Positions 29,873 to 38,829 are shown, numbered from the stretch's first letter. The stretch: 64,000 nt of DNA from Azospirillum brasilense (GCF_008365405.1 NZ_QOKV01000012.1:124001-188000); one strand, 5' to 3'. Notes: generated by a model from the letters alone, not told the origin. Numbers and translations are program-made.

Positions 29873-31839
29873 CCGGCCGGACCGGGATCGGTCGCCCCGG
29901 TATCGGTCGCCGCAGCGCCATCGCCGGAAGCGCCGCCACCACCCTGCTCGCCTCGCCCCTGTTCACCCGCCTTGGGAATGCCGCCATGCCCTCCTCCGAC
30001 CTTCTGATCGTCAACGCCCGCATCACGACGCTCGACCGCGCCAACCCGCAGGCCGACGCCGTGGCGATCCGCGACGGGCGCTTCCTCGCCGTGGGGCGGG
30101 AGGCCGAGGTGCGCGCCGCCGCCGCCCCCGACGCCGCGGTGATCGACGCCAAGGGGCGCCGCCTGATCCCCGGCCTGATCGACAGCCACATCCACGTCAT
30201 CCGCGGCGGCCTGAACTACAACATGGAGCTGCGCTGGGACGGCGTGCCGACGCTGGCCGACGCCATGGCGATGCTGCGCGCCCAGGTAGCCCGCACCCCC
30301 GCCCCGCAGTGGGTGCGCGTCGTCGGCGGCTTCACCGAGCACCAGTTCGCCGAGAAGCGCCTGCCGACGCTGGAGGAGCTGAACGCCGCCGCCCCCGACA
30401 CGCCGGTCTTCATCCTGCACCTCTACGACCGCGCGCTGCTGAACGGCGCGGCGCTGCGGGCGGTGGGCTACGGCAAGGACACGCCCAACCCGCCGGGCGG
30501 CGAGATCCAGCGCGACTCCGCGGGCAACCCGACCGGCCTGCTGCTGGCCCTGCCCAACGCGATGATCCTCTACTCCACCCTCGCCAAGGGGCCGAAGCTG
30601 CCGGAGGAGTATCAGGTCAACTCCACCCGCCATTTCATGCGGGAGCTGAACAGTCTGGGCGTCACCAGCGTGATCGACGCCGGCGGCGGCTTCCAGAACT
30701 ATCCCGACGACTACGCGATCATCGAGAAGCTGCACGCCGACGGCGAGATGACCCTGCGCATCGCCTACAACCTGTTCACCCAAAAGCCGAAGGAGGAGCT
30801 GCAGGACTTCGCCACCTGGTCGGACAAGGTCAAGCCGGGCGATGGCGACGACCGCTACCGCCTGAACGGGGCGGGGGAGATGCTGGTCTATTCGGCCGCC
30901 GACTTCGAGGACTTCCGCGTCGCCCGGCCCGAGATGCCGCCCAACATGGAGACGGACCTGGAGCCGGTGGTCCGCCTGCTGGCCGAGCGGCGCTGGCCGT
31001 GGCGGCTGCACGCCACCTACGACGAGACCATCGGACGGGCGCTCGACGTCTTCGAGAAGGTCAACCGGGACATCCCGCTGCAGGGGCTGAACTGGTTCTT
31101 CGACCACGCCGAGACGATCAGCGAGCGCAACATCGACCGCATCGCGACGCTCGGCGGCGGCATCGCCGTGCAGCACCGCATGGCCTACCAGGGCGAGTAT
31201 TTCGTGGAGCGCTACGGCGCCAAGGCCGCCGAGGCCACGCCGCCCATCGCCAAGATGATGGCCGCCGGCGTGCCGGTGGGCGCCGGGACGGACGCCACCC
31301 GCGTCGCCAGCTACAACCCCTGGGTCTCGCTGTCCTGGCTGGTCACCGGCAAGACGGTGGGCGGGCTGTCGCTCTACCCGATGGCGAACCGGCTGGACCG
31401 CGAGACGGCGTTGCGCCTGTGGACGGAGGCCAACACCTGGTTCTCCAACGAGCAGGGCAGGAAGGGCCGGATCGAGGCCGGGCAGCTCGCCGACGCGGCG
31501 CTGCTCAGCGACGACTACATGGCCGTGCCGGAGGACCGCATCCCCCACATCCGTTCGGTCCTGACCCTGCTGGGCGGCGCCGTGGTGCATGGCGAGGGCG
31601 ATTACGACAAACTCGCCCCGCCGCTGCCCAAGCCGATGCCCGACTGGTCGCCGGTCGCCACGGTCGGCGGTTATCACCGCGACCCCAAGACGGTGCAGCG
31701 GCAGGCGGCGGAGTGCGGTTGCCACTCCGGCTGCGCGGTGCACGGCCACGACCACGCGGCGGCGCTGGGCGCCGACGTGCCCTCGTCCGACGCGCGCAGC
31801 TTCTGGGGCGTGTTCGGTTGCGGTTGCTGGGCGGTCTGA
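29869..31839 (+). CDS. Amidohydrolase family protein (YtcJ type), Tat-like signal, Cys/His-rich tail
   Basis: This gene encodes a 656-residue metal-dependent hydrolase. The N-terminus GRRSAIAGSAATTLLA looks like a Tat signal. The first beta-barrel part is seen in LIVNARITTLDRANPQADAV and the metal motif in LIPGLIDSHIHVI; later HATYDETIGRALD, FFDHAETIS and GAGTDATRVASYNPW complete the catalytic barrel. YtcJ-like enzymes act on N-acyl or formamide-like bonds. Unusually the protein ends with a tail rich in cysteine and histidine (CGCHSGC, HGHDH and GCGCW, from about residue 616 on), which the family usually lacks. It is coupled to XapX and sits 14 bases before the DoxX gene. Confidence 0.9.
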   Translation: MTGRTGIGRPGIGRRSAIAGSAATTLLASPLFTRLGNAAMPSSDLLIVNARITTLDRANPQADAVAIRDGRFLAVGREAEVRAAAAPDAAVIDAKGRRLIPGLIDSHIHVIRGGLNYNMELRWDGVPTLADAMAMLRAQVARTPAPQWVRVVGGFTEHQFAEKRLPTLEELNAAAPDTPVFILHLYDRALLNGAALRAVGYGKDTPNPPGGEIQRDSAGNPTGLLLALPNAMILYSTLAKGPKLPEEYQVNSTRHFMRELNSLGVTSVIDAGGGFQNYPDDYAIIEKLHADGEMTLRIAYNLFTQKPKEELQDFATWSDKVKPGDGDDRYRLNGAGEMLVYSAADFEDFRVARPEMPPNMETDLEPVVRLLAERRWPWRLHATYDETIGRALDVFEKVNRDIPLQGLNWFFDHAETISERNIDRIATLGGGIAVQHRMAYQGEYFVERYGAKAAEATPPIAKMMAAGVPVGAGTDATRVASYNPWVSLSWLVTGKTVGGLSLYPMANRLDRETALRLWTEANTWFSNEQGRKGRIEAGQLADAALLSDDYMAVPEDRIPHIRSVLTLLGGAVVHGEGDYDKLAPPLPKPMPDWSPVATVGGYHRDPKTVQRQAAECGCHSGCAVHGHDHAAALGADVPSSDARSFWGVFGCGCWAV

Positions 31840-31853
31840 GGGGGAGCGCAACG

Positions 31854-32297
31854 ATGGCCGACACCCTCTCCTCGCGCAAGGACGCCGCCGCCGCGCCGGT
31901 CGCCGCCCTGCTCGACTGGCCGGGGACCGCCTGGCTCGCCCGCCTCGCGCTGGCGGCGCCCTTCGTGGTCAGCGGGCTGGTCAAGCTGACGGACTTCAAC
32001 GGCGCCGTGGCGGAGGCGGCGGGGCTGGGGCTCGGCCTGCCGGTCCTCGTCGCGGTGGCGGTGATCGTCACCCAGCTCGGCGGGTCGGCGCTGTTTCTGA
32101 CACGGCGCTGGTGCTGGCTCGGCGCCGGGATTCTCGCCGGCTTCACGGTGGTCGCCACGCTGCTCGCCCACGCCTTCTGGACCTATGAGGGGGCGGACCG
32201 CGCACGGCAGACCGCCACCTTCCTGGAGCATCTGGCGATCGTCGGCGGCTTCGCCGCGGCGGCGGTGCTGACCCACCGCCGGGGAGGCCGCGCATGA
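31854..32297 (+). CDS. DoxX-family membrane protein
   Basis: This gene encodes a 147-residue protein with four membrane spans and the DoxX start region ARLALAAPFVVSGLVKLTDF, then LGLPVLVAVAVIVTQLGGSA. DoxX-like proteins are small quinone- or redox-linked membrane subunits of uncertain role. GGGGGAG lies before the ATG. The end overlaps the MFS gene start (ATGA at 32294-32297). Confidence 0.87.
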   Translation: MADTLSSRKDAAAAPVAALLDWPGTAWLARLALAAPFVVSGLVKLTDFNGAVAEAAGLGLGLPVLVAVAVIVTQLGGSALFLTRRWCWLGAGILAGFTVVATLLAHAFWTYEGADRARQTATFLEHLAIVGGFAAAAVLTHRRGGRA

Positions 32298-33931
32298 CCG
32301 CCGAGACCGTTCCCACCCCCGGCACCACGCCCCCCGCACAAAAGCCCGCCGGCGCCTTCGCGCCGCTGAGCAACCGGCTGTTCGCCGTGCTGTGGGTGGC
32401 GGCCGTGCTTGGCAACGTCGGCACCTTCATGCGCGACGTGGCGAGCGCGTGGCTGGTGCTCGACCTATCGGGCTCGCCGTCCACCGTCGCGCTGATCCAG
32501 GCGGCGGGTTCGCTGCCGATCTTCCTGCTGGCGATCCCGGCGGGCGTGCTGTCGGACATCATGGACCGCCGGCGGATGCTGATCGTCATCCAGTGCCTGC
32601 TCGCCTGCGTCAGCGCCGCGCTGATGGTCCAGGCATGGCTGGGCGTCGCCAGCGTGGCCTCCATCGCCGGGCTGACCTTCCTCGGCGGGGTCGGGGCGGC
32701 GCTGATGGCGCCGGTCTGGCAGTCCATCGTGCCGGAACTGGTGCCGCGCGGCGAGCTGAAGGGCGCCGTCGCGCTGAACAGCCTGGGCATCAACATCGCC
32801 CGCGCCATCGGCCCGGCGGCGGGCGGCGCCATCCTGGCCGCCGCCGGGGCCGCCGCCACCTACGCGGTGGACGTCTCCTCCTACATCATCGTCATCGCCG
32901 CCCTGCTGTGGTGGCGGCGCACCCCCGACGCCCGCGACGATCTGTCGGAGCAGTTCGGCGGCGCGCTGCGCGCCGGGCTGCGCTACGCCCGCGCCAGCAA
33001 GGAACTGCACCGCGTCTTCCTGCGCGCCGGCCTGTTCTTCGCCTGCGCCAGCGCCCTGTGGGCCCTGCTGCCCATCGTCGCCGGGCCGATGCTGGGCGGC
33101 GGGCCGGGCTTCTACGGCCTGCTGCTGGGCGCCGTGGGGGCGGGGGCCATCGGCGGGGCGACCGTCCTGCCACGCCTGCGCGAGCGGCTGGGGGCGGACG
33201 GCCTGATGCTGGCGGCGGCGCTGGTCACCGCCGTCGTCATGGGCATCCTGGCGCTGGCCCCGCCGCGCTGGCTGGCGCTGCCGGTCCTGCTGGGCGCCGG
33301 GGCGGCCTGGATCGCCGTGCTGACGACGCTGAGCGCCACCACCCAGGCCATCCTGCCCAACTGGGTGCGCGGGCGCGGGCTGGCGCTGTACCTGACCGTG
33401 TTCAACGGCGCCCTGACGGCGGGCAGCCTTGGCTGGGGCGCGCTGGCCGACGCGATCGGCGTGCCCGCCACCCTGTGGGTCAGCGCCGCCGGGCTGCTCG
33501 CCGTGGCGATCCTGTCGCGCGCGGTGCCGCTGCCGGAGGGCGAGGCCGACCTCACCCCGTCCAACCATTGGCCGGAGCCGCTGACCGCCGAGCCGGTGCG
33601 CAACGACCGCGGCCCGGTGCTGATCACCATCGAGTACCGGGTGGCCGCCGCCGACCAGCACGCCTTCCACGCGGCGCTCCGTCGCCTGTCGGAGGCGCGG
33701 CGGCGGGACGGCGCCTACGCCTGGGGCGTCAGCCAGGATTCCGGCGATCCGGAGCGGGTGCTGGAGTGGTTCTTCGTGGAATCCTGGGCGGAGCACCAGC
33801 GCCAGCACCGCCGGGTGTCCAACGCCGACGCGGACGTGCAGAAGGAGGCGCTGGCCTTCCACCGCGGCGACGGGCCGCCGCGTGTGTCGCATTTCCTGGC
33901 GCTGGAGCATGGCGCGGGGCCGGCCTCGTGA
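32294..33931 (+). CDS. MFS transporter (MFS_3 type) with C-terminal ABM-like domain
   Basis: This gene encodes a 545-residue protein. Residues 20 to about 415 form a 12-span MFS transporter of the enterobactin-exporter type (RLFAVLWVAAVLGNVGTFMR, DIMDRRRMLIVIQ, ALNSLGINIARAIGPAAGG). After a linker the last 110 residues (RGPVLITIEYRVAAADQHAF and DPERVLEWFFVESWAEHQRQ) look like an antibiotic-biosynthesis-monooxygenase type ferredoxin-like domain. Such fused domains occur in this MFS subgroup, but their role is unknown. Export of the pathway product or uptake of substrate are both possible. The stop overlaps the porin start (GTGA at 33928-33931). Confidence 0.9.
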   Translation: MTAETVPTPGTTPPAQKPAGAFAPLSNRLFAVLWVAAVLGNVGTFMRDVASAWLVLDLSGSPSTVALIQAAGSLPIFLLAIPAGVLSDIMDRRRMLIVIQCLLACVSAALMVQAWLGVASVASIAGLTFLGGVGAALMAPVWQSIVPELVPRGELKGAVALNSLGINIARAIGPAAGGAILAAAGAAATYAVDVSSYIIVIAALLWWRRTPDARDDLSEQFGGALRAGLRYARASKELHRVFLRAGLFFACASALWALLPIVAGPMLGGGPGFYGLLLGAVGAGAIGGATVLPRLRERLGADGLMLAAALVTAVVMGILALAPPRWLALPVLLGAGAAWIAVLTTLSATTQAILPNWVRGRGLALYLTVFNGALTAGSLGWGALADAIGVPATLWVSAAGLLAVAILSRAVPLPEGEADLTPSNHWPEPLTAEPVRNDRGPVLITIEYRVAAADQHAFHAALRRLSEARRRDGAYAWGVSQDSGDPERVLEWFFVESWAEHQRQHRRVSNADADVQKEALAFHRGDGPPRVSHFLALEHGAGPAS

Positions 33932-35328
33932 GGCGGTGGCGCGGGGCGCTGGTCGCGGCTCTGCTGCTCCAGTCCGCCGCGGCCCCCGCCGAGACCCTTG
34001 CGGAGACGCCCCCGCCGCTGACCAACAGCCGCTACGACGAGGATTACCGCTACCTCCTCGACCCCGCGGCGGGCAGCGGCGCTTTCTGGGAGCGCTTCAA
34101 GGCGATCCCGCTCACCCCCGGCGGCACGGTCTCCCTGTCCACCGGGCTGGAGGCGCGGCTGCGTGGCGAGGCGGTGCGCAACAGCGGCTGGGGGCAGGAC
34201 GAGCCGAGAAACGACGCCTACGGCCTGTGGCGCCTGCTGCCCTACGCCGACCTGCGCGTCGGCCCGGCCTTGCGGGTCTTCGGGCAGCTGATCATGGCCG
34301 GCTCGGCGGGCAAGCTCGGGCCGGAGGGGGCGCCGGACGTCGACCGCGCCGACCTGCTGCAAGGCTTCGCCGACCTCTCCGTCCCGCTGGGGGACGCGCA
34401 GGGGACGCTGCGGGCGGGGCGCCAGATGCTCGCCTACGGGTCGGAGCGGCTGATCAGCCTGCGCTACGGCGCCAACGTCCCCCGCGCCTTCGACGCGGTG
34501 ACGGGCATCGTGACCGCCGGCCCCTGGCGGGTGGACGGATTCCTCGGCCGCCCGGTCCGCGCGGCGCCCGACCTGTTCGACGACCAGCGCGACGGCAAGC
34601 GGTCGGCCTGGGGGCTGTACGCCACGCGCGGCGCGGCTGCGGGCTGGGGCACGGGGCTGGACGCCTACTACATCGGCTACGGCAACCGGGCGGCGTCCTT
34701 CGAGGGCGGGCAGGGGCGGGAGGAGCGGCATACGCTGGGCACCCGCCTGTTCGGAAAGGCCGACGGCTGGGACTGGAACTGGGAGGCCATGCTCCAGACC
34801 GGGCGCATTGATGGCGACACCATCGCTGCATGGTCGGTCGCCAGCGACACCGGCCACCGTTGGGAGAGCGTACCGTTGCGCCCGCGGCTTGGGCTGAAGG
34901 CGAACATCGCCAGCGGCGACCGCGATCCCGGCGACGGGCGCCTGGGCACCTTCAACCCCCTGTTCCCCCGCGCCAAGTATTTCGGGGAGCTGACCCTGGT
35001 CGGGCCGCTGAACCTGATGAACCTGCATCCCTCCCTTGATCTGGCGCTGTCGGACGAATTCAGCCTCTCCGCCTCGGCCATCGCCTATTGGCGGATGAGC
35101 CTGGAGGACGGCGTCTACGACCTGTCCGGCAACCTGCTCCGCTCTGGCGCCGAATCGCGATCGCGCCACATCGGCACGCAGGGGGAGCTTGTGCTGTCCT
35201 ACGCCGCCGGGCGCACGGTCGAGGGGCTGCTGTCCTACTCGCTGTTCCGGCCCGGCTCCTTTCTTCAGGACACCGGCCCCGCGAAGACGATCCACTTCGT
35301 CGGGATGGAGGCGGTGTTCAAATTCTGA
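33928..35328 (+). CDS. AlgE-like (alginate export family) outer membrane porin
   Basis: This gene encodes a 466-residue protein with a signal peptide (MRRWRGALVAALLLQSAAAP) and a beta-barrel character: alternating polar and hydrophobic strands, many glycine and aromatic residues, and a C-terminal phenylalanine (VGMEAVFKF). The blocks LRVFGQLIMAGSAGKLG, LRAGRQMLAYGSERLI and GRLGTFNPLFPRAKYFGE match the alginate-export porin family. In this operon it more likely allows entry of the compound handled by the hydrolases than export of alginate. The GTG start at 33928 overlaps the MFS stop. Confidence 0.9.
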   Translation: MRRWRGALVAALLLQSAAAPAETLAETPPPLTNSRYDEDYRYLLDPAAGSGAFWERFKAIPLTPGGTVSLSTGLEARLRGEAVRNSGWGQDEPRNDAYGLWRLLPYADLRVGPALRVFGQLIMAGSAGKLGPEGAPDVDRADLLQGFADLSVPLGDAQGTLRAGRQMLAYGSERLISLRYGANVPRAFDAVTGIVTAGPWRVDGFLGRPVRAAPDLFDDQRDGKRSAWGLYATRGAAAGWGTGLDAYYIGYGNRAASFEGGQGREERHTLGTRLFGKADGWDWNWEAMLQTGRIDGDTIAAWSVASDTGHRWESVPLRPRLGLKANIASGDRDPGDGRLGTFNPLFPRAKYFGELTLVGPLNLMNLHPSLDLALSDEFSLSASAIAYWRMSLEDGVYDLSGNLLRSGAESRSRHIGTQGELVLSYAAGRTVEGLLSYSLFRPGSFLQDTGPAKTIHFVGMEAVFKF

Positions 35329-35372
35329 CCCCCTCGGGTGATTGCTCCCATCCATCGGACGGGTCGAGGGGG
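35329..35372 (+). terminator. Hairpin after the porin gene
   Basis: CCCCCTCG and CGAGGGGG form an 8-bp stem with a 28-base interior, starting right after the stop of the porin gene. No T-tract follows, so it is a transcript-end hairpin or Rho-assisted terminator rather than a classic one. Confidence 0.45.
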
Positions 35373-35524
35373 CGAACTTACGGTAAGTTGCCCCGGCCAC
35401 CAGGGTCGGCCAGGGTCGGGATATGGAACATCCGCACGACCGTGCCGTTCCTGCGCCCGAACCGGACCAAAGCGAACCGGCCACAGGCCCGGGAGCCGGT
35501 CCCAGAAGAGGTGGAGGCGATCCC

Positions 35525-36130
35525 ATGAAGCACCAAACCCGTGCCGTCCTGGCGGTGTTCCTGACCGGCGCGGTCCTGGCCGGTTGCGCGCCGGCGTCCG
35601 AAACCGCGCCGCCGTCCGCCGCGATGGCGCCGGCGAGCGTGGAGCCGACGCCCCGGCTGTCCATGGTCGAGAATGTCCGCTCCGCCGCCAAGGTCCGCGG
35701 TATCGACAAGGCGGCCCGGACGGTGATCCTGCAATTCCCGGACGGGCGGGAGGAGGCGGTGACCGCCGGAAGCGAAGTGCGGAACTTCAACCGCATCAAG
35801 GTCGGCGACACCGTGCAGATCGAGTACGCCCGCCTGACCAACATCGTCACCCAGCCGCCGGGCGGCGGGCCGGGCGCCATTCAGAGGAGCAGCACGGACC
35901 GCGCCGCGGTCGGCGAGATGCCGCGCGCGTCGGCGATCACCACCACCCAGGTGACGGAGGTCGTCGAGGCCATCGACCTCGGCCGGCGGACGGTCACGCT
36001 GCGCGGGCCGCAGGGGCGCACGCGCACGGTTCCGGTCCCGCCGGAGGTGCAGGGGTTGGAAACGGTGAAGCCCGGCGACGAGGTGGTGATCAGCCGGACG
36101 GAGGCCGCCACGGTCACCGTGATGCGATGA
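35525..36130 (+). CDS. Putative lipoprotein
   Basis: This gene encodes a 201-residue protein with a lipoprotein signal peptide (MKHQTRAVLAVFLTGAVLAGC, lipobox LAGC, cysteine 21). The mature part has two related beta-rich units, VRGIDKAARTVILQFPDGRE and VEAIDLGRRTVTLRGPQGRT, each followed by a VKVGD/VKPGD element. It resembles small repeat proteins often annotated as of unknown function. The start is set by the signal peptide. The envelope role is unknown. Confidence 0.8.
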   Translation: MKHQTRAVLAVFLTGAVLAGCAPASETAPPSAAMAPASVEPTPRLSMVENVRSAAKVRGIDKAARTVILQFPDGREEAVTAGSEVRNFNRIKVGDTVQIEYARLTNIVTQPPGGGPGAIQRSSTDRAAVGEMPRASAITTTQVTEVVEAIDLGRRTVTLRGPQGRTRTVPVPPEVQGLETVKPGDEVVISRTEAATVTVMR

Positions 36131-36165
36131 GGAGGGGGGAGAAGAAGGCCACCGAAGAGGGAAGG

Positions 36166-36242
<77 letters not shown>

Positions 36243-36246
36243 AATA

Positions 36247-36322
36247 TGGCTCCGGATGCTGGACTCGAACCAGCGACACGCGGATTAACAGTCCGCTGCT
36301 CTACCGACTGAGCTAATCCGGA
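36247..36322 (-). tRNA. tRNA-Asn (GTT)
   Basis: On the minus strand TCCGGATTAGCTCAG begins the gene, the anticodon loop CTGTTAA carries GTT, and GGTTCGAGTCC is the T arm. CCA is encoded at 36247-36249. It is 76 bases long, four bases upstream of tRNA-Asp, so both are probably cut from one transcript. Confidence 0.96.
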
Positions 36323-36535
36323 ACGGAGGCCGGCTTATAAGCCCCTTTCGGGGGGCTGGCAAGGGGAAAACGACCCGGCGGAGGGATTTTCTGTCCTTCG
36401 CCGGCGGCGGCGATGCAGGGCCGTGACAATGGGGCCGAAATGTGGCGAAGCCCTCGCGCGCCGGTTGACAGGGGGCGTGGCTTTCGCTTCCTTCCGGCCC
36501 CGGTTCCCGTCCCCTGCCGCTGGTCCCTGTTCCCC

Positions 36536-37114
36536 ATGTCCAAGGTCGTTCCCTTCGCCCAGGCGCGCGAAGCCCTCCTCGCCCGCCTCACCGAACAGCT
36601 TCCCCCCTCGACCGAGTGGGCGGGGCGCCTGATGCTGATGCCGGACGGCAACCGGGTGGAACCGATGCCCGCGGCGGAGGCGGTCGAGGTGCTGCGCGCC
36701 TTCCGCGCCGGGCTGGGCGAGGCCATCGGCGCCGCCCCCTGCTCGGTCGGCGGCATGTGGGTGTCGCGGGAGGACTGTCTGGACTGGGACGGGCTGCTGG
36801 CCCCGCTGGCAGTGGCCGCCGGCTATGTGGTGGCCGGGGCGACCGGCGGCGCCGGCCTGTCGGTGGAGCTGTTCCGCTGCAAGGGCGCGCTGGCCGGCTG
36901 GGGCGTGCGCGGCCTGCGCGGGGAGCCGGCGGTGGCCCGCTCCGCCGCCTACGCCGTGGTGATGGTCAGCCGCCGCCCGGACGACCAGGAGATCGTCCTG
37001 GACCGCGTGATGGACACCTTCGGCTTCGTGATGCGCAGCCAAGGCGAACCGGTGGTGGAGAGCGGCGACCTGAACGCCCGGCTGGCCCGCCGGGCCTGCC
37101 CGCTGCGGCGATAA
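36536..37114 (+). CDS. Hypothetical protein
   Basis: This gene encodes a 192-residue soluble protein I do not recognise. It begins SKVVPFAQAREALLARLTEQ and has a mid part LDWDGLLAPLAVAAGYVVAG and a C-terminal ending ACPLRR. There is no signal peptide or membrane span. The choice of ATG at 36536 is open, with no strong ribosome site. It lies between the tRNA pair and a small convergent gene, with high GC bias that supports coding in this frame. Confidence 0.62.
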   Translation: MSKVVPFAQAREALLARLTEQLPPSTEWAGRLMLMPDGNRVEPMPAAEAVEVLRAFRAGLGEAIGAAPCSVGGMWVSREDCLDWDGLLAPLAVAAGYVVAGATGGAGLSVELFRCKGALAGWGVRGLRGEPAVARSAAYAVVMVSRRPDDQEIVLDRVMDTFGFVMRSQGEPVVESGDLNARLARRACPLRR

Positions 37115-37122
37115 CCGGGCGG

Positions 37123-37329
37123 TTACCGGTTCGGCGCGTTGGCCTGGACGATGCGGGCGACGGTCTGCAGACGCTGTACGTCGCGCACTTCCAGAACGAT
37201 GCCCAGGTTCAGCGCGGCGAGCGTGTCGGCCAGGGACCGCATGCTCTCCCGCACCCGCTCCAGCGCGTCGGGGCCGTGGTCCGATTCGCTGCCGAGGGAA
37301 CTGACGAAGGCACTGATTTCCAACTGCAT
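37123..37329 (-). CDS. Small hypothetical protein
   Basis: This gene encodes a 68-residue protein, probably helical (LERVRESMRSLADTLAALNL and VRDVQRLQTVARIVQAN). I do not recognise it. A weak GGAG lies upstream of the ATG. It converges on the previous hypothetical gene with only 8 bases between stops, a compact arrangement that supports a real gene. The function is unknown. Confidence 0.5.
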   Translation of the reverse strand: MQLEISAFVSSLGSESDHGPDALERVRESMRSLADTLAALNLGIVLEVRDVQRLQTVARIVQANAPNR

Positions 37330-37446
37330 TTACGCCCGGCTCCGCCTGTATGGTGGGTGCTGTCCCTCAAGGCGTTACCCCGATCCGCGCGGTCTCGTCC
37401 ATGACGCTTGCGCCATAGGCTGCTGGGCGAATCCTCCCCTTCGCCA

Positions 37447-38445
37447 TTAGGCCGAAGGGCGGCGGAAGCGCAGGGGTTCGCCGAAGCCGGGGATGGCGAA
37501 CCGACCGGGATCGACGGCCTGCTCGGCCAGCGCGTGGTGCAGCGCCCGGATGGGGGCGTCGATGCCCTCGGCGGTCAGCTGGAAGGTGCCGAAATGCATG
37601 GCGACGCTGTGCCGCGCCCCCAGATCCCGGTGCGCCCGCACGGCGTCGGCCGGATTCATGTGCTGGGCGGCCATGAACCAGCGCGGCTCGTAGGCGCCGA
37701 TCGGCAGCAGGGCGACGTCGATGGCGCCGAACCGCCGCCCGATCTCCCGGAAATGCGGGCAGTAGCCACTGTCGCCCGCGAAATAGATGGCGGCCTCCGG
37801 CGTCTCGACGACGAAGCCGCCCCACAGCGTCCGGCGCCGGTCGAAGGGGCTGCGGGCGGACCAGTGCTGCGCCGGGACGAAGGTGACCCGGGTGCCGTGC
37901 GGGCCGGGCAGGCTGTCCCACCAGTCCAACTCGTGCACCGCGTCGAAGCCAGCCCGGCGCATCATCGGGCCGTTGCCCAGCCCCGTCATCACCTGCGGCA
38001 CGCCGCGCCGCCGCGCCAGGTGGCGGAGCGTCGGGGCGTCGAGGTGGTCGTAGTGGTTGTGGCTGAGCAGCACCGCGTCGATGGCCGGCAAATCCTCCAT
38101 GCGCACCGCGGGCGGGCGCACCCGCTTCGGCCCAAGCCGCCCGAAGGGGCCGGCATGGTCGGAATAGACGGGGTCGGTCAGGAAGGCCGCCCCGCCGATC
38201 TGGATCAGGAAGGTCGCCTGCCCGATGAAGGTCACCGCCACCTCGCCGCGCGCCGGGGTGACGGCGCGGAAAGGGCGGGGCGGTTGCGGGTCCGGCGGCG
38301 TCCAGCGCGGACCGCGCGCCTTGTAGAGCCGCCACAGCTCGCGCGGTCCCTTGTCCGTATCGGCGTGCGGGTTGAAGAAGCGGCGCCCGTCCCAGTGGTC
38401 GGACGGGACGGCGGGAAAGCGGGGCTGGCTGTCGTCGCGCGGCAT
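37447..38445 (-). CDS. MBL-fold metallo-hydrolase, NAPE-PLD-like
   Basis: This gene encodes a 332-residue cytosolic protein of the metallo-beta-lactamase fold. The metal motif is SHNHYDHLDAPTL, followed by AGDSGYCPHF and the late HFGTF histidine. The N-terminal region RRFFNPHADTDKGPRELWRL and the GQATFLIQIGG start strand are typical of the N-acyl-phosphatidylethanolamine phospholipase D-like branch (UlaG/RomA-like). The cell substrate of bacterial members is not known. The gene is monocistronic as far as can be seen. Confidence 0.9.
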   Translation of the reverse strand: MPRDDSQPRFPAVPSDHWDGRRFFNPHADTDKGPRELWRLYKARGPRWTPPDPQPPRPFRAVTPARGEVAVTFIGQATFLIQIGGAAFLTDPVYSDHAGPFGRLGPKRVRPPAVRMEDLPAIDAVLLSHNHYDHLDAPTLRHLARRRGVPQVMTGLGNGPMMRRAGFDAVHELDWWDSLPGPHGTRVTFVPAQHWSARSPFDRRRTLWGGFVVETPEAAIYFAGDSGYCPHFREIGRRFGAIDVALLPIGAYEPRWFMAAQHMNPADAVRAHRDLGARHSVAMHFGTFQLTAEGIDAPIRALHHALAEQAVDPGRFAIPGFGEPLRFRRPSA

Positions 38446-38613
38446 GACACGAGAAGTGGGGTTGTGGGGCGGCTTTGGCTAGACCGCCGCTTCCCGCGAT
38501 GCGGCAAGAATTCGACGTCCGCTGTACGAACAGTTCAATATGCTGAATGCGTGATGTTTAAAGCATTGAAAGCGTTGCATTTTTTGGGGTCTGCCCTGCA
38601 AGAAGCGCGCGTG

Positions 38614-38630
38614 TGGTATTGGGTATACCA
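38614..38630. promoter_or_regulatory. Conserved motif with inverted repeat upstream of DUF1127-like gene
   Basis: TGGTAT-TGGGT-ATACCA is a 6-bp inverted repeat 62 bases before the 45-residue DUF1127-like gene. GGTATTGGGTATACCAGG aligns with GGTATTTGGTATGCCAGT, read on the minus strand upstream of the other DUF1127 gene (about 1105-1121). A shared operator or promoter element is likely. Confidence 0.5.
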
Positions 38631-38691
38631 GGGCATATTGGTCTCAACGAACAACGCCCCCGATAACGCCTCCCAACGATTGGAGACCATC

Positions 38692-38829
38692 ATGAACAGC
38701 TCGACCTACAGCCACATCGGCAGCGACCGCGCCCCGTCCTCCGCCCTCCAGGCCGTCCGCGAGTTCCTCGCCGCCTGGCTGCGCGCGACTCCGGCCTACA
38801 TCGTGTATCGCGCCTTCAACGAGCGTTGA
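38692..38829 (+). CDS. Short DUF1127-like protein
   Basis: This gene encodes a 45-residue protein whose part LQAVREFLAAWLRATPAYIV ending YRAFNER matches the first half of the DUF1127 protein encoded at 845-1066 (VREFVSAWFEASAAYTVYRE). The second half of the family, the arginine-rich L-x-DIGL-R core, is absent, so it is either a short form or a natural truncation. GGAG stands 8 bases before the ATG. The promoter region carries the motif shared with the longer paralog. Confidence 0.72.
   Translation: MNSSTYSHIGSDRAPSSALQAVREFLAAWLRATPAYIVYRAFNER

Noticed and set aside
36243..36535. A third tRNA gene near the Asp/Asn pair
   Set aside because: No further cloverleaf or T-arm sequence was found after tRNA-Asn.
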